Assembly: GCA_964551475.1 (NCBI GenBank)
Contig: CAZKCI010000069.1
Coordinates: 1-64,000, forward strand
Reading direction: 5' to 3'
Length of the DNA stretch: 64,000 bases
Source: CAZKCI01 sp964551475
GTDB lineage: Bacteria > Auribacterota > Erginobacteria > Erginobacterales > CAZKCI01
Positions 48,678 to 57,613 of this stretch are shown here, in pieces; the first letter of the stretch is position 1, and each line of letters starts with the position of its first letter. Position numbers and translations under genes: made by a program. The notes beneath the pieces are model-generated. The model searched no databases, was not told the DNA's origin, and saw nothing but the letters and a program-made list of their open reading frames with translations.

Positions 48678-50152
48678 GCTTCGCCCCCCTCGACTATCTG
48701 GTCATCCTCCTCTATTTCGCGGGCGTCGCCCTGATCGGCATTCTGGCGGGCCGGCGGGAGAAGAACACCGAGGATTACTTTCTGGCGGGACGGAAGATCC
48801 CCTGGTGGGCGGTTACCTGCTCGATCCTCGCCACCGAAGTTTCCGCGGTCACCTTCATCGGCGTTCCCGGGGAGGCCTTCCGGGGAAACTACGTTTATCT
48901 CCAGTTCGCCTTCGGCTCCCTCCTCGGCCGGATCCTGATCGCCTTTCTCTTCCTCCCCGCCTTCTACCGGGGGCGGGTGATCTCGATCTACCAGTATCTG
49001 AAACAGCGTTTCGGCGAGAGCAGCCGTCTCACCGGGGCCGTCTTTTTCTACGTCACCCGCGTGCTCGCCGACGGCGTCCGTCTTCTCGTCGTCTCGCTCG
49101 CGCTCCAGGTGGTCACCGGTTATTCCCTGGAGATGCTGATCATCGTTGTCGCGGCGGTCGTCGTGATCTACACGCTGGTGGGGGGGATCAAGGCGGTGAT
49201 CTGGACCGACGTCGCCCAGTTCGCTATCTTCATGGGGGGGGCCTGGGTGGCGATCTACTTCATCCTCCGGGCCGTCCCCGGGGGATGGGAGGGGATGAAG
49301 TCCCTGGTCGCCCCCGGGAAGTTCAAGGTCTTCGATTTCTCCTTCTCCTGGGTCAGCGACAAGGTCTTCCTGATCGCCTTCATCAACGGCTGCTTCCAGA
49401 CCTTCGCCGCGCTCGGCGCCGACCAGGATCTCACACAGCGGATGCTCACCTGCCCGAGCCTCAAGGAAGGGCAGCGGGCGCTCCTCCTCACCGGGATCAT
49501 CGATTTCCCCATCGTCCTCACCTTCCTCTTCATCGGCACGGGCCTCTACTGCTTCTACTCCGTCCTCGGCAACTTCCTGCCTCCCGCCATCGCCTCCGAT
49601 CCGGACCGCATCTTCCCCCATTTCATCATGACTGTCCTGCCCGCGGGCGTGCGGGGGCTGTTGATCGCCGCCGTCTTCGCCGCCGCCATGTCCACGCTCT
49701 CCTCGGCGGTCAACGCCCTCGCCTCCAGCGCCATGGTCGATGTCTACAAACCCTTCATCCGGAGAAACGCCTCCGAAAAGCATTATCTCGGTGTCTCCCG
49801 CGCGGCGGTCGCCGTCTTCGGCGTGGTGATCGTGCTCACCGCCTTTCTCCTGAACGGGATACCGGGAGGCAAGCTCTGGATTGGCTTCAAGGTGACCGGA
49901 TTCACCTACGGAGCGCTCCTGGGAGTCTTTCTCCTCGGCGTGACCACGCGGAGAGGGAACGATCGGCTGAACGCCGTGGCGATGGTCTCCAGCGTGGCCG
50001 TGCTGATCGGCCTGACCCTGGCCGAAAAATATCTGTTTCACGGCCGGACCTTGATCGCCTGGCCCTGGTACGTGGTGGTGGGAACGTCCTGGACCTGGAT
50101 CTTCGGCTTCCTGGCCGGACGGACAAGGAAGGGGTGTATATTGATATCGTGA
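48674..50152 (+). CDS. Sodium:solute symporter (SSS family)
   Basis: 492 residues with about 13 membrane helices. SSS hallmarks: DYFLAGRKIPWWAVTCSILA in helix 1, EVSAVTFIGVPGEAF, GGIKAVIWTDVAQF and AAAMSTLSSAVNALASS with the Ser/Thr pair that binds Na+ in LeuT-fold members. Substrate (sugar, acid, amino acid) cannot be told. GTG start overlapping the previous stop. It may draw on a Na+ gradient made by the V-ATPase of this window. Confidence 0.9.
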   Translation: MSFAPLDYLVILLYFAGVALIGILAGRREKNTEDYFLAGRKIPWWAVTCSILATEVSAVTFIGVPGEAFRGNYVYLQFAFGSLLGRILIAFLFLPAFYRGRVISIYQYLKQRFGESSRLTGAVFFYVTRVLADGVRLLVVSLALQVVTGYSLEMLIIVVAAVVVIYTLVGGIKAVIWTDVAQFAIFMGGAWVAIYFILRAVPGGWEGMKSLVAPGKFKVFDFSFSWVSDKVFLIAFINGCFQTFAALGADQDLTQRMLTCPSLKEGQRALLLTGIIDFPIVLTFLFIGTGLYCFYSVLGNFLPPAIASDPDRIFPHFIMTVLPAGVRGLLIAAVFAAAMSTLSSAVNALASSAMVDVYKPFIRRNASEKHYLGVSRAAVAVFGVVIVLTAFLLNGIPGGKLWIGFKVTGFTYGALLGVFLLGVTTRRGNDRLNAVAMVSSVAVLIGLTLAEKYLFHGRTLIAWPWYVVVGTSWTWIFGFLAGRTRKGCILIS

Positions 50153-50219
50153 GATGGACGGAACGGGAGCGCCCCGATAGAATAGGGATAGGCAAATTTC
50201 CCGAGGAGGGAGGAAACGC

Positions 50220-52382
50220 ATGATGACGCATCGCGTTATGACGGTTCTGGCCGGTCTGGTCCTGTCCGCTGCCGGGACGGCCCGCGCCGACAGCTTCAGC
50301 AAGATGATCGGCTCCATTGAATTTAACGACACCGGCTGGCCCAATGAATACTTCGCCAACGCCCGCCAGATCGTGCGCCGGCGGTCCGGCACCTTGATCG
50401 CGGCATATTGCCGGGTGCCTTCCGGGGAGGACCACTCGGTCATCGGTTACGCGGTTTCCACCGACCTCGGGCAGTCCTGGACGTCCTACCGCCTGACCGA
50501 CGACGCCGACTCGACGGGCTACGACCAGTTCGACCCCTCATTCGCCGTGGACTCCATGGACACGCTCCACGCCGTCTGGTGCGGGAAGTCGGCGAGCTAT
50601 CCCAACGCCGTCAACATCCGCTACGCCCGGAAACCCAAAGGCGACGTCTGGAGGGATTATTCCTTCGTCACCACCGATTGGGCCGCCGGCTCCGACAATG
50701 CCCACCCGGCGATCGCCGTCGGGGAGTGGAACTCCTGCAAGGTATGGGTCGCCTGGGACCGCTCCGGCTCCGGGACCTCCGTCCGCAAGGTCTGGTATTC
50801 CTCCAAGCTCTGCTCCTACACGTCCTGGCCGCTCCCGACCCAGCTCCTCTCCAGCGATTACAGCCGCTACGCCCCCTCCATCGCGGTGGACGACGGCGGA
50901 GTTCTCCACGTCACCTGGCACGGGAAGAAGACCAGTTCGGACCACAACCACATCTACTACATCAAGCTGGACGGGGACATCGAGCGCTGCGCCAGCAACT
51001 TTTCCTCGCTCTACGCGCACGATCAATACAACCCCTGCCTCGCCCTGATGCGCGACGGCTACACGCCCGCCATCGCCTTTCTCGGCTACGACGATGCGTA
51101 TCCCAACAACATTTTCGGGACCATGCCGCTCAACGTCCACGTCACCTACGGCGACCCGGATAGCTGGGTCCACAAGCGGATGAGCGACGAGAACCAGATC
51201 TACCAGTATCCCCCCTCCATCGGCTCGTCGCACGATTCCAGCACCGCCATCACCGTCGCCTGGGGAGCCCAGACCTGCTACCCCGACAACGACGTCTACC
51301 AGGGCTGGTATCGCTACTACAACGACTCCGGCGAGGAGTGGTCGAGCCTGGTCGACCTGATGCCTTCCGTCTATGAAGGCAACATCATGACCTCCCTCCT
51401 CTGGTCCAACTGGCCGATCTTCAACGGGAAAAAGTCCAACGTCCCCTACACGGGCTTCCCCCTGATGGCGGTCAACAAGCAGGACGACGACACCTTCAAC
51501 CTCAACTACTGGTATTCCTACTGGTGGTCCTGGGAGGATACCGACCCCACGCCCACCCCCTACGTGGCCCCGAACACGCCGACGCCCGCAACCCAGCCCT
51601 CGCCCACGCCCGCCCCCACGCCGGTCCCCAACCGCGTCATCTCGGGGGATTACGATGGCGACGGCTATGCCGACTGCGCCGTCTTCCGGCCGTCTTCCGG
51701 CCTTTGGGCGGTCTACGGTCTCACCCGTTTCTATTTCGGGACGAGCACGGACGTTCCCGCCTCGGGTGATTACAACGGCGACGGGACGACAGAAGCGGCC
51801 ATCTACCGCGCCTCCACCGGCCTCTGGGCGATCCGCGACCTCCCCCGGGCTTACCTGGGAGGAGCATCCGATGTGCCGGTGCCCGCTGACTACGATGACG
51901 ACGGGACGGATGACCCGGCGGTTTTCCGTCCCTCCTCCGGCCTGTGGGCGGTCCGGGACCTGACCCGCGCCTACTTCGGCGGCGTCGGCGACACGCCGCT
52001 CGCCTTCCGCGTTCTCCCCTCCGCCCGGCGGGAGTTCTGCGTCTGGTCCCCCGCCGATGGCTCCTGGGCGGTGAGGAACTTCACCCGCTGCTACCTGGGG
52101 AGGAAGGGGGATGTGCCCGTGCCCGAGGATTACAACGGCCTCACCTACAAGCAGGACGAGGTGGCGATCTTCCGTCCCGACAACGGCTTCTGGTCGATCC
52201 TGAACTATACGAGCATTTACTTCGGGGCCAAGGGGGACAATCCCGTGCCGGCCCAGTATGCTCCGGGACTCTCCACCTACAAGGACCTGGCCATCTTCCG
52301 TCCCTCGACCGGCCTGTGGTCGGTGCGGTCATATACCAACCGCTATCTCGGCGCCGCCACTGACAAGCCCGTGACGCGGTAG
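50220..52382 (+). CDS. Secreted protein with Thr/Pro linker and C-terminal VCBS/FG-GAP-like propeller
   Basis: 720 residues. Signal peptide (VMTVLAGLVLSAAGTARADS); GAGGGAGG ribosome site upstream. Residues about 25-435 form a BNR-like sialidase-type region (STDLGQSWTSY, IAVDDGGVLHVTWHG). A Thr/Pro linker (TPTPYVAPNTPTPATQPSPT) follows at about 440-465, then six ~40-residue repeats of the same type as in the protein at 14225 (SGDYDGDGYADCAVFRPSSG, GLWAVRDLTRAYFGG). It ends DKPVTR, like the other. Probably cell-surface or extracellular; function unknown. It follows the symporter by 67 bp on the same strand. Confidence 0.85.
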   Translation: MMTHRVMTVLAGLVLSAAGTARADSFSKMIGSIEFNDTGWPNEYFANARQIVRRRSGTLIAAYCRVPSGEDHSVIGYAVSTDLGQSWTSYRLTDDADSTGYDQFDPSFAVDSMDTLHAVWCGKSASYPNAVNIRYARKPKGDVWRDYSFVTTDWAAGSDNAHPAIAVGEWNSCKVWVAWDRSGSGTSVRKVWYSSKLCSYTSWPLPTQLLSSDYSRYAPSIAVDDGGVLHVTWHGKKTSSDHNHIYYIKLDGDIERCASNFSSLYAHDQYNPCLALMRDGYTPAIAFLGYDDAYPNNIFGTMPLNVHVTYGDPDSWVHKRMSDENQIYQYPPSIGSSHDSSTAITVAWGAQTCYPDNDVYQGWYRYYNDSGEEWSSLVDLMPSVYEGNIMTSLLWSNWPIFNGKKSNVPYTGFPLMAVNKQDDDTFNLNYWYSYWWSWEDTDPTPTPYVAPNTPTPATQPSPTPAPTPVPNRVISGDYDGDGYADCAVFRPSSGLWAVYGLTRFYFGTSTDVPASGDYNGDGTTEAAIYRASTGLWAIRDLPRAYLGGASDVPVPADYDDDGTDDPAVFRPSSGLWAVRDLTRAYFGGVGDTPLAFRVLPSARREFCVWSPADGSWAVRNFTRCYLGRKGDVPVPEDYNGLTYKQDEVAIFRPDNGFWSILNYTSIYFGAKGDNPVPAQYAPGLSTYKDLAIFRPSTGLWSVRSYTNRYLGAATDKPVTR

Positions 52383-52617
52383 TGTGGGCCGGTTCCGTGA
52401 ACCGGCGTGATTCCGCAAGGGATCGGGCCGAGTCCCGAAGAAGATTTCGGGATGGGGCAGACGGCCCTCCCACATACTCGCTGGCGCATGCCTGCTCGCA
52501 AGCCAAGCCTGTGGGAGCGGCGTCCCGCCGCGATGCCGGGCCGCGCTGGCCCGGCCTTTTGACCGCAAATCTATGCGCCTGCCCGCCGTAGCCCTGAGCG
52601 GCGTCGAAGGGCGGAGG
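52383..52617. repeat. REP-like cluster before the HAD-like gene
   Basis: Units start at 52383, 52411-52474 (inverted) and 52510 (GTGGGAGCGGCGTCCCGCCG), with CCCGAAGAAGATTTCGGG in between; 52588-52612 is a GCCCTGAGCGGCGTCGAAGGG unit of another family. No separate gene. Confidence 0.75.
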
Positions 52618-53361
52618 ATGAAATCCGCCATCGCCGAACTCGCCGGCCGTTGCGACGTCTGCCTGGTCGATCTCGACCAGTGCATCTATCCGATCTTCAC
52701 CCAGACCGTCCTCGGCGCGCTCCTTCTCCTGCGCGCGTTGTCTCCGAGCCGCTGGCACTGTCTCCCCCGTCTCCTCTCCGGCGCCATCTACATAACCCGG
52801 ACCCGTCTGGGCCAGATCGCGGGCGGCCGCCCGTCCAACTACGAGCTGATGGACGCCTTCTGCCGCGTGATCCGGGGATTTCCCTCCGCGTGGGTGGAAA
52901 CGAGCGCCGGGATCATCCCCCGCCTGGGGCCCCGGTCCTGGCGGGACGCCTTGGGGAGGATTTCCGGCAGGATGCCCGTCTATCTTCTCTCCTTCGCCAT
53001 CGAGCCGATCGTCTCAGCCTTCGGGAGGGAGAAGGATCCGTCGGGCCGGAAGATCTTCGCCGCCGCCTGGGGGACGCCGCTGATCTCCATCCGGGGCGTG
53101 ATCGAGGGGTGCGGCTGCACGCTTTTTTCGCTTTCCCCCGCGACGAAGCTCAGGAAGATGGAACGGATCTGCGCGGAGGGGAAGTTCGCCCGCCCGCTGG
53201 TCATCGGCCACGGCGAAGACGAGTCGCTGATCGCCGTTCGCGCCCGGGAGATGGGCGGCGGCTCGATCGGCATCGTCCGCCCCCGCCAGCCTTTCGACTC
53301 CTTCGACATCGCCCTGCGCGGCCACGCCTGGCGGACGATCTCTCGTTCGCTGCGTCAGTAG
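52618..53361 (+). CDS. HAD-superfamily-like protein
   Basis: 247 residues from the ATG at 52618; the in-frame ATG at 52573 lies in repeat sequence. Motif I is VCLVDLDQCIYP (DxD present), motif III likely in PATKLRKMERI, motif IV VIGHGEDESLI, as in HAD phosphatases of the phosphoserine-phosphatase type (IB), with a helical cap (about 35-120) that contains LLLLRALSPSRWHCL. Substrate unknown; possibly a lipid or sugar phosphatase. The Thr/Val after motif I's second Asp is Gln-Cys here, unusual, so activity is not certain. Confidence 0.65.
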   Translation: MKSAIAELAGRCDVCLVDLDQCIYPIFTQTVLGALLLLRALSPSRWHCLPRLLSGAIYITRTRLGQIAGGRPSNYELMDAFCRVIRGFPSAWVETSAGIIPRLGPRSWRDALGRISGRMPVYLLSFAIEPIVSAFGREKDPSGRKIFAAAWGTPLISIRGVIEGCGCTLFSLSPATKLRKMERICAEGKFARPLVIGHGEDESLIAVRAREMGGGSIGIVRPRQPFDSFDIALRGHAWRTISRSLRQ

Positions 53362-53691
53362 CGTTACATCTGTTGGTGACGTTGTCGGGTGATCTTTTGT
53401 AGCGTCGCCCTTCCCGGGGCGACGCATTCCGGAGATAAGACCTTCTCTCCGCGAATTGTGGGAGCGGCGTCTCGCCGCGATGCCGGGCTGGCTTGGATCG
53501 GGGCGAGATGCCCCTCCCACAGTCTCGCTGTCAATGGACCCCTCCGTAAACCGTGCCCGTGGGAGCGACATTCTCGCCGCGATCCGGGACGCATGAATAA
53601 ATAAAAAAATCGGGGTCGCGATCCGGCCTGTCCTGGGATAAACTTCTACCAGAGGAAGCCCGAACCGACAACCCCCCGGGAGGAAACTTCC
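53362..53691. repeat. 330-bp gap with REP-like units
   Basis: A GCGTCGCCCTTCCCGGGGCGACGC stem (53402-53425), a facing REP doublet (53458-53522) and another unit at 53560-53590. The GGGAGGAAACTTCC ribosome region precedes the next ATG. No gene seen. Confidence 0.75.
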
Positions 53692-55209
53692 ATGCCCAGC
53701 CCGCTCGAGAGCCTCGTCCAGCTCAAAAAAACTGCTGCCGCCCGCGGCTGGTTCCGCGGCCGCCGCCTCGTCCAGCACGGGATCGGCCCCCTGGGGGCCT
53801 ATGCTTTCCAGCACTTCCTGCCGCCGTCGCTGATCGTCTGCCTCTACCACGGCGACGAGGTGGAGCGCTACCTGGAGAAGGAATGGCCCACCAAGGTCAT
53901 CTCCTTCGAGAAGCTCAACGGTGTCCGCATCTGCGACGGATCCGATTTCCACGACAACTTCTTCCGGGATTACGGCGACGACATCCTGAAAGCGGCGGGA
54001 TCGTCCGTCGTCGACTTCGCTCCCTTCGCCCCCTCCTGGGCGATCCACGAGTTCGTCTACCGCCGCGCCCCCTCCTGGCGTCTCCACACCCACTCGAAGA
54101 TCATGCAGGAATACTTCGAGTTCAAGTCCCGCCTGGCCCTGGAAGCGAAGAAGATCGGCATCCCGATGCCGCCGGCGAGTCTCGTCCAGCCCTTCGGCCG
54201 CCTCGAGTATCGCGTCCTCGCCGACAAGTATCCGGACGGTTTCGTGATCCAGACCCCCCTCTCCGCCGCCGGGCGGGGGACCGAGTTTGTCTTCACCGAA
54301 GAGGAATTCCAGCGCGTGGTCGCCGAGAAGCGCTCGGCCATGGGCGAGGCCTTCGCCACGACCCCCGCCAAGGTCACCCCCTTCCTCTCCGGACCGTCGC
54401 CCAACATGACCGGCTGCGTGGTCAACGGCACGGTCGCCCTCTCCCAGCCCGACATCCAGGTCGTCGGCGATCCCTATTTCGTGAAGACACCCGGCCAGTA
54501 TATCGGCTCCGACTTCACCGTCCGGGCTTTCTCCCCCGAACAGGTCTCCCTGATGGCCGACGTGGTCAGAAGGGTGGGGGAGTGGATGGGATCTCTCGGC
54601 TATCGCGGGAACTTCGGTATCGATTTTCTATCCACCGTGGACAAAAACAACCGGATCAAGGACATCTGTGTGAGCGAGGTGAACGCCCGCCTGGTCGGTG
54701 AATACCACTACCTCTCCGACTTTCAGGCGATGAAGGACTGCGTCCCCCTCTCCTTCTTCCACCTCGCCGAGTGGCTGGAAATCCGCGAGATAACGCCGAA
54801 AGAGATCGCCGCCTACAACGAGTCCCTTCCCGATGTCGAAGGCTCCGCCCTCGCCCTCTACACTCGGGAGAAGGGTGTCTTCCGGGCCGAGGGGAAGATC
54901 ACGTCCGGAATCTACCGGATGGAGAACGGGAAGCCGAAACGCGTCCGCGACGGTTACCTGGCATCGCACTGCCGGGACAAGGAGGAGTTCGCCATCACGG
55001 CCGGCGTCCCCTGGGAAGGGCTCGTCATCGGCCACCCCCGCTTCGGCGACTACAACGTCAACCTCGGCTACCTCTACACACGCGACAGCATCGTCGATCC
55101 GAACAACTACCGCCTGGTCTCCAGGAAATGGCGGGAGATCGCCGACGCCGTGGTGAAAGCCTTCCGGCTTACGCCCTGCGAACCCAGGCGTCTCTTGAAA
55201 GAGAAATAG
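53692..55209 (+). CDS. ATP-grasp domain protein
   Basis: 505 residues. ATP-grasp features: KLNGVRICDGSDFHDNFF and LALEAKKIGIPMPP in the preceding domain, YPDGFVIQTPLSAAGRGTEF with the nucleotide loop, VTPFLSGPSPNMTGCVVNG, and the Mg-binding end GNFGIDFL...EVNARLVGEYHYL. The C-terminal ~120 residues (GSALALYTREKGVF onwards) are of no family I know. Such enzymes join a carboxylate to an amine or other nucleophile using ATP; the substrate is unknown. The next gene, a ParA-like ATPase, starts 13 bp downstream, so they are probably one operon. Confidence 0.8.
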   Translation: MPSPLESLVQLKKTAAARGWFRGRRLVQHGIGPLGAYAFQHFLPPSLIVCLYHGDEVERYLEKEWPTKVISFEKLNGVRICDGSDFHDNFFRDYGDDILKAAGSSVVDFAPFAPSWAIHEFVYRRAPSWRLHTHSKIMQEYFEFKSRLALEAKKIGIPMPPASLVQPFGRLEYRVLADKYPDGFVIQTPLSAAGRGTEFVFTEEEFQRVVAEKRSAMGEAFATTPAKVTPFLSGPSPNMTGCVVNGTVALSQPDIQVVGDPYFVKTPGQYIGSDFTVRAFSPEQVSLMADVVRRVGEWMGSLGYRGNFGIDFLSTVDKNNRIKDICVSEVNARLVGEYHYLSDFQAMKDCVPLSFFHLAEWLEIREITPKEIAAYNESLPDVEGSALALYTREKGVFRAEGKITSGIYRMENGKPKRVRDGYLASHCRDKEEFAITAGVPWEGLVIGHPRFGDYNVNLGYLYTRDSIVDPNNYRLVSRKWREIADAVVKAFRLTPCEPRRLLKEK

Positions 55210-55222
55210 CGGGGGAAACGCG

Positions 55223-55969
55223 ATGCGGACGATCTGCGTTCTGAGCGCCAAGAGGGGGGCGGGGAAAACCTCCGTGATCGTCAATCTGGGGGCCTGCCTG
55301 GCCGATCAGGGAAAAAAGGTTCTGATGGTCGACCTGGACCCGAAGGGAAGCTTGAGCCTGGCCTTGGGGGCGAAAACACAGAAGGGGACCTTCGAGTTAT
55401 TGAGCGGCCAGGCGTCTCTCGCCGAGGTGATGCAGAAGGGATGGGGGATGGACCTGGTGGTCGGCTTGCCCCGCCTCGCCGGTTTTCACGGCGAGGCCAC
55501 CGCGCTCCGGGACGCCCTGGGCGGGCTGCCATACGATTACGCCTTCCTGGATATGCCTCCCCAGTCGGGTATCCTCGCCAACAATGCGTTCTCCTCGGCG
55601 CAGGAGGCGTACATCGTCACCGAAGCCGCACCGGAGAGCCTGGCCGGTTTGGGAAGGGTGATCGACGGCGTTTCCGGCCTGCGGAAAACCTACAACCCCC
55701 ATCTTTCGGTGTCGGGCATCGTGATCACCCACTTCGATCCTGAACAGGAGAGCCAGATCGAGGCGGATCGGGCGATACGAAACGACTATGGGGCCCTGGT
55801 TTTCCAAACCCGCATCCGGTATTCAGTGGACCTGGTCAAGACCATCGACCAGAAGCAGCCGGTCATCCACTACCGCTCCTCCGGGGCGGCCGCCGACGAT
55901 TACCGCTCCCTGGCCCGGGAAGTGGAAAGCCGGGGACTGTCGATGGGCAAATTCGGAGCCGCAGTATGA
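55223..55969 (+). CDS. Orphan ParA/MinD-family ATPase
   Basis: 248 residues. Deviant Walker A KRGAGKTSV with the signature Lys, Walker A' MVDLDPKGSLSLALG, Walker B AFLDMPPQSGIL. No ParB partner next to it and no parS seen; the chromosomal ParA is at 33015. With the ATP-grasp gene just upstream it may position or recycle an enzyme complex, as orphan ParA-like proteins do for other cargoes. Function is not clear. Core-type codon use; it is the last such gene before the island. Confidence 0.85.
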   Translation: MRTICVLSAKRGAGKTSVIVNLGACLADQGKKVLMVDLDPKGSLSLALGAKTQKGTFELLSGQASLAEVMQKGWGMDLVVGLPRLAGFHGEATALRDALGGLPYDYAFLDMPPQSGILANNAFSSAQEAYIVTEAAPESLAGLGRVIDGVSGLRKTYNPHLSVSGIVITHFDPEQESQIEADRAIRNDYGALVFQTRIRYSVDLVKTIDQKQPVIHYRSSGAAADDYRSLAREVESRGLSMGKFGAAV

Positions 55970-56012
55970 CCAGATTAGAGGCTATAGATTGTAGATAGCC
56001 TCTCCCGCCGAG

Positions 56013-56045
56013 CCTGTGGGAGCGGCGTCTCGCCGCGATCCGTAG
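56013..56045. repeat. REP-like unit at the island edge
   Basis: TGTGGGAGCGGCGTCTCGCC and GCGATCC, the last such unit in the window. No REP-like units are seen to its right. Confidence 0.8.
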
Positions 56046-56092
56046 CGACATGTTGCTCTCGTGGCGGTGGAAAGAGAGCCCCTAAAACATTC

Positions 56093-56130
56093 TTGACAAT
56101 ATGTAACCTTATGGGTTACATATAAGGAGG
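56093..56130 (+). promoter_or_regulatory. Promoter and operator of the higBA pair
   Basis: TTGACA at 56093-56098; a -10-like TACATA at 56117-56122. Palindrome ATATGTAACC / GGTTACATAT (56099-56108 and 56114-56123) covers the spacer and -10. AAGGAGG at 56124-56130 precedes the GTG start. The layout fits autorepression by the HTH antitoxin. Confidence 0.85.
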
Positions 56131-56137
56131 ATGGGGG

Positions 56138-56485
56138 GTGGATATATATTTCGAGTCAAATTCCTTTCGGAAAGAATGCGAGAATAGGTCCAAACTCCGA
56201 AGGAAGCAAGGCCGTGAGCGCGCCGCTCTTATCGAGCAGCGCCTCTACGAACTACGCGCCGCAACCTGTCTCGATGACTTGCGAGACTTGCCAGGTCCCA
56301 GACTGCATCAGCACACACGCCTTAAAGGGCAGGAAAAGGCTGTATTCTCAGTTGATCTTGACCACCCGAAGCGGCTTCTTTTCCTGGTAGCACATGATCC
56401 GGAACCAGCGCTCCCAGGTGGGGGTGTAGATTGGAAGCAAGTGACCGCGATTACTATCATCGATGTCAGAGATCCCCATGAATAG
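56138..56485 (+). CDS. higB: HigB-like toxin (RelE superfamily)
   Basis: 115 residues, GTG start 7 bp after AAGGAGG. Pattern of the RelE/HigB fold: MDIYFESNSFRKECENRS, helix LRRKQGRERAALIEQRLYEL, then LRDLPGPRLHQHTRLKGQEK and the strand VFSVDLDHPKRLLFLVAHDP, with a C-terminal ITIIDVRDPHE. HigB toxins cut mRNA on the ribosome. Its 3' end overlaps the antitoxin gene, toxin first, as in higBA. Confidence 0.8.
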   Translation: MDIYFESNSFRKECENRSKLRRKQGRERAALIEQRLYELRAATCLDDLRDLPGPRLHQHTRLKGQEKAVFSVDLDHPKRLLFLVAHDPEPALPGGGVDWKQVTAITIIDVRDPHE

Positions 56486-57605
56486 CCCTTGCACTACATC
56501 ATTCCGACCGGATTACACCGTCATTCCGGGGAAGACCCTCGCCGAAACTCTTGAGAAAAGCGGCATGACGCAGACGGAGTTGGCCCAGCGCTCAGGCCTC
56601 ACCCGCAAGACGATAAATGGGATCATCAATGGCAAAGAGCCAATTACTTCCGATACGGCGATCCAGCTGGAGAAAATATTCCAAGTGCCCGCTCGATTCT
56701 GGATCAATTTGCAGAATAACTATGAGGAAGCTACGGCTCGCTTGAAGGAATGTGAGCGCCTTTTGGAATATCAAGGTTGGATCGAGGAGCATGGAATCCC
56801 GGTCGATGAATTGATCAAGCGGGGTGCTGTTACTGCATTCAAAGATGGCCTGGAACAGCTTGCCGCCGTGCTGAAGTTCTTCGGGGTGGCCAGTCCGGAA
56901 GAATATCGCAAGGTCTGGGGACGGACGCGGCGGGAATACGCCTACCGCCAATCAAAGAAGTATCAAGTTAAATTCGGCGCCGTGTCTGCTTGGTTGCGTC
57001 TCGGAGAACTGGCGGCCGCGAAGCGCGAGTGTCGCCCCCATGAAAAGAGCCGATTGGAGAATGCTGTTGGAATCCTTCGCAAGGAAGTTACAGGGGACAT
57101 CGCCGAGAGCCAGGGACGAATGATTCAATACCTGTCTGACTTTGGCGTGGCCATGGTATTCGTTCCGGGCATTCCTGGAGCGCCGATCTATGGCGCTACC
57201 CGCTGGCTAACCACGACCAAAGCGGTTCTTCAAATGAGCCTTCGCGGAAAAGACGATGGGCATTTCTGGTTCACTATCTTTCATGAGATGGCTCACATCC
57301 TGCGCCATGGGAAGAAGGATATATTCCTCGAAATCGATAAGGGACAAGCCACCGACAAGGAAGAGGAGGCGGATAAGTTCGCCTGCGATGTATTGATCCC
57401 TCCAGAAAAGTATTCTCAGTTCCTTCGCTCGCAACGCCGGGCATTTCGTGGGCGCTTCCTCATGATCAGTCATGACGCGATCAGGAAATTCGCGAATGAC
57501 GTGAATGTCCCGCCGGGGGTTGTAGTGGGCCGCCTCCAGCACGAGGGGCGCTTGCGCTATTCGCACTGCAATGATCTGAAGATCCAACTCGAATTTGCTG
57601 ATTAG
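56478..57605 (+). CDS. HigA-type antitoxin fused to ImmA/IrrE-like zinc peptidase
   Basis: 375 residues from the ATG at 56478 (an ATG at 56463 is also in frame). XRE helix-turn-helix at about 25-70: GMTQTELAQRSGLTRKTING with ITSDTAIQLEKIF, as in HigA. A helical middle follows, then a peptidase domain with HEMAH (about 269-273) and the distal Glu in DKEEEADKFACDVLIPP, the ImmA/IrrE pattern. Antitoxin, autorepressor and perhaps sensor by proteolysis. Overlaps higB by 8 bp and ends 8 bp before the type IIG gene. Confidence 0.88.
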   Translation: MNSPCTTSFRPDYTVIPGKTLAETLEKSGMTQTELAQRSGLTRKTINGIINGKEPITSDTAIQLEKIFQVPARFWINLQNNYEEATARLKECERLLEYQGWIEEHGIPVDELIKRGAVTAFKDGLEQLAAVLKFFGVASPEEYRKVWGRTRREYAYRQSKKYQVKFGAVSAWLRLGELAAAKRECRPHEKSRLENAVGILRKEVTGDIAESQGRMIQYLSDFGVAMVFVPGIPGAPIYGATRWLTTTKAVLQMSLRGKDDGHFWFTIFHEMAHILRHGKKDIFLEIDKGQATDKEEEADKFACDVLIPPEKYSQFLRSQRRAFRGRFLMISHDAIRKFANDVNVPPGVVVGRLQHEGRLRYSHCNDLKIQLEFAD

Positions 57606-57613
57606 TTAAGCGA

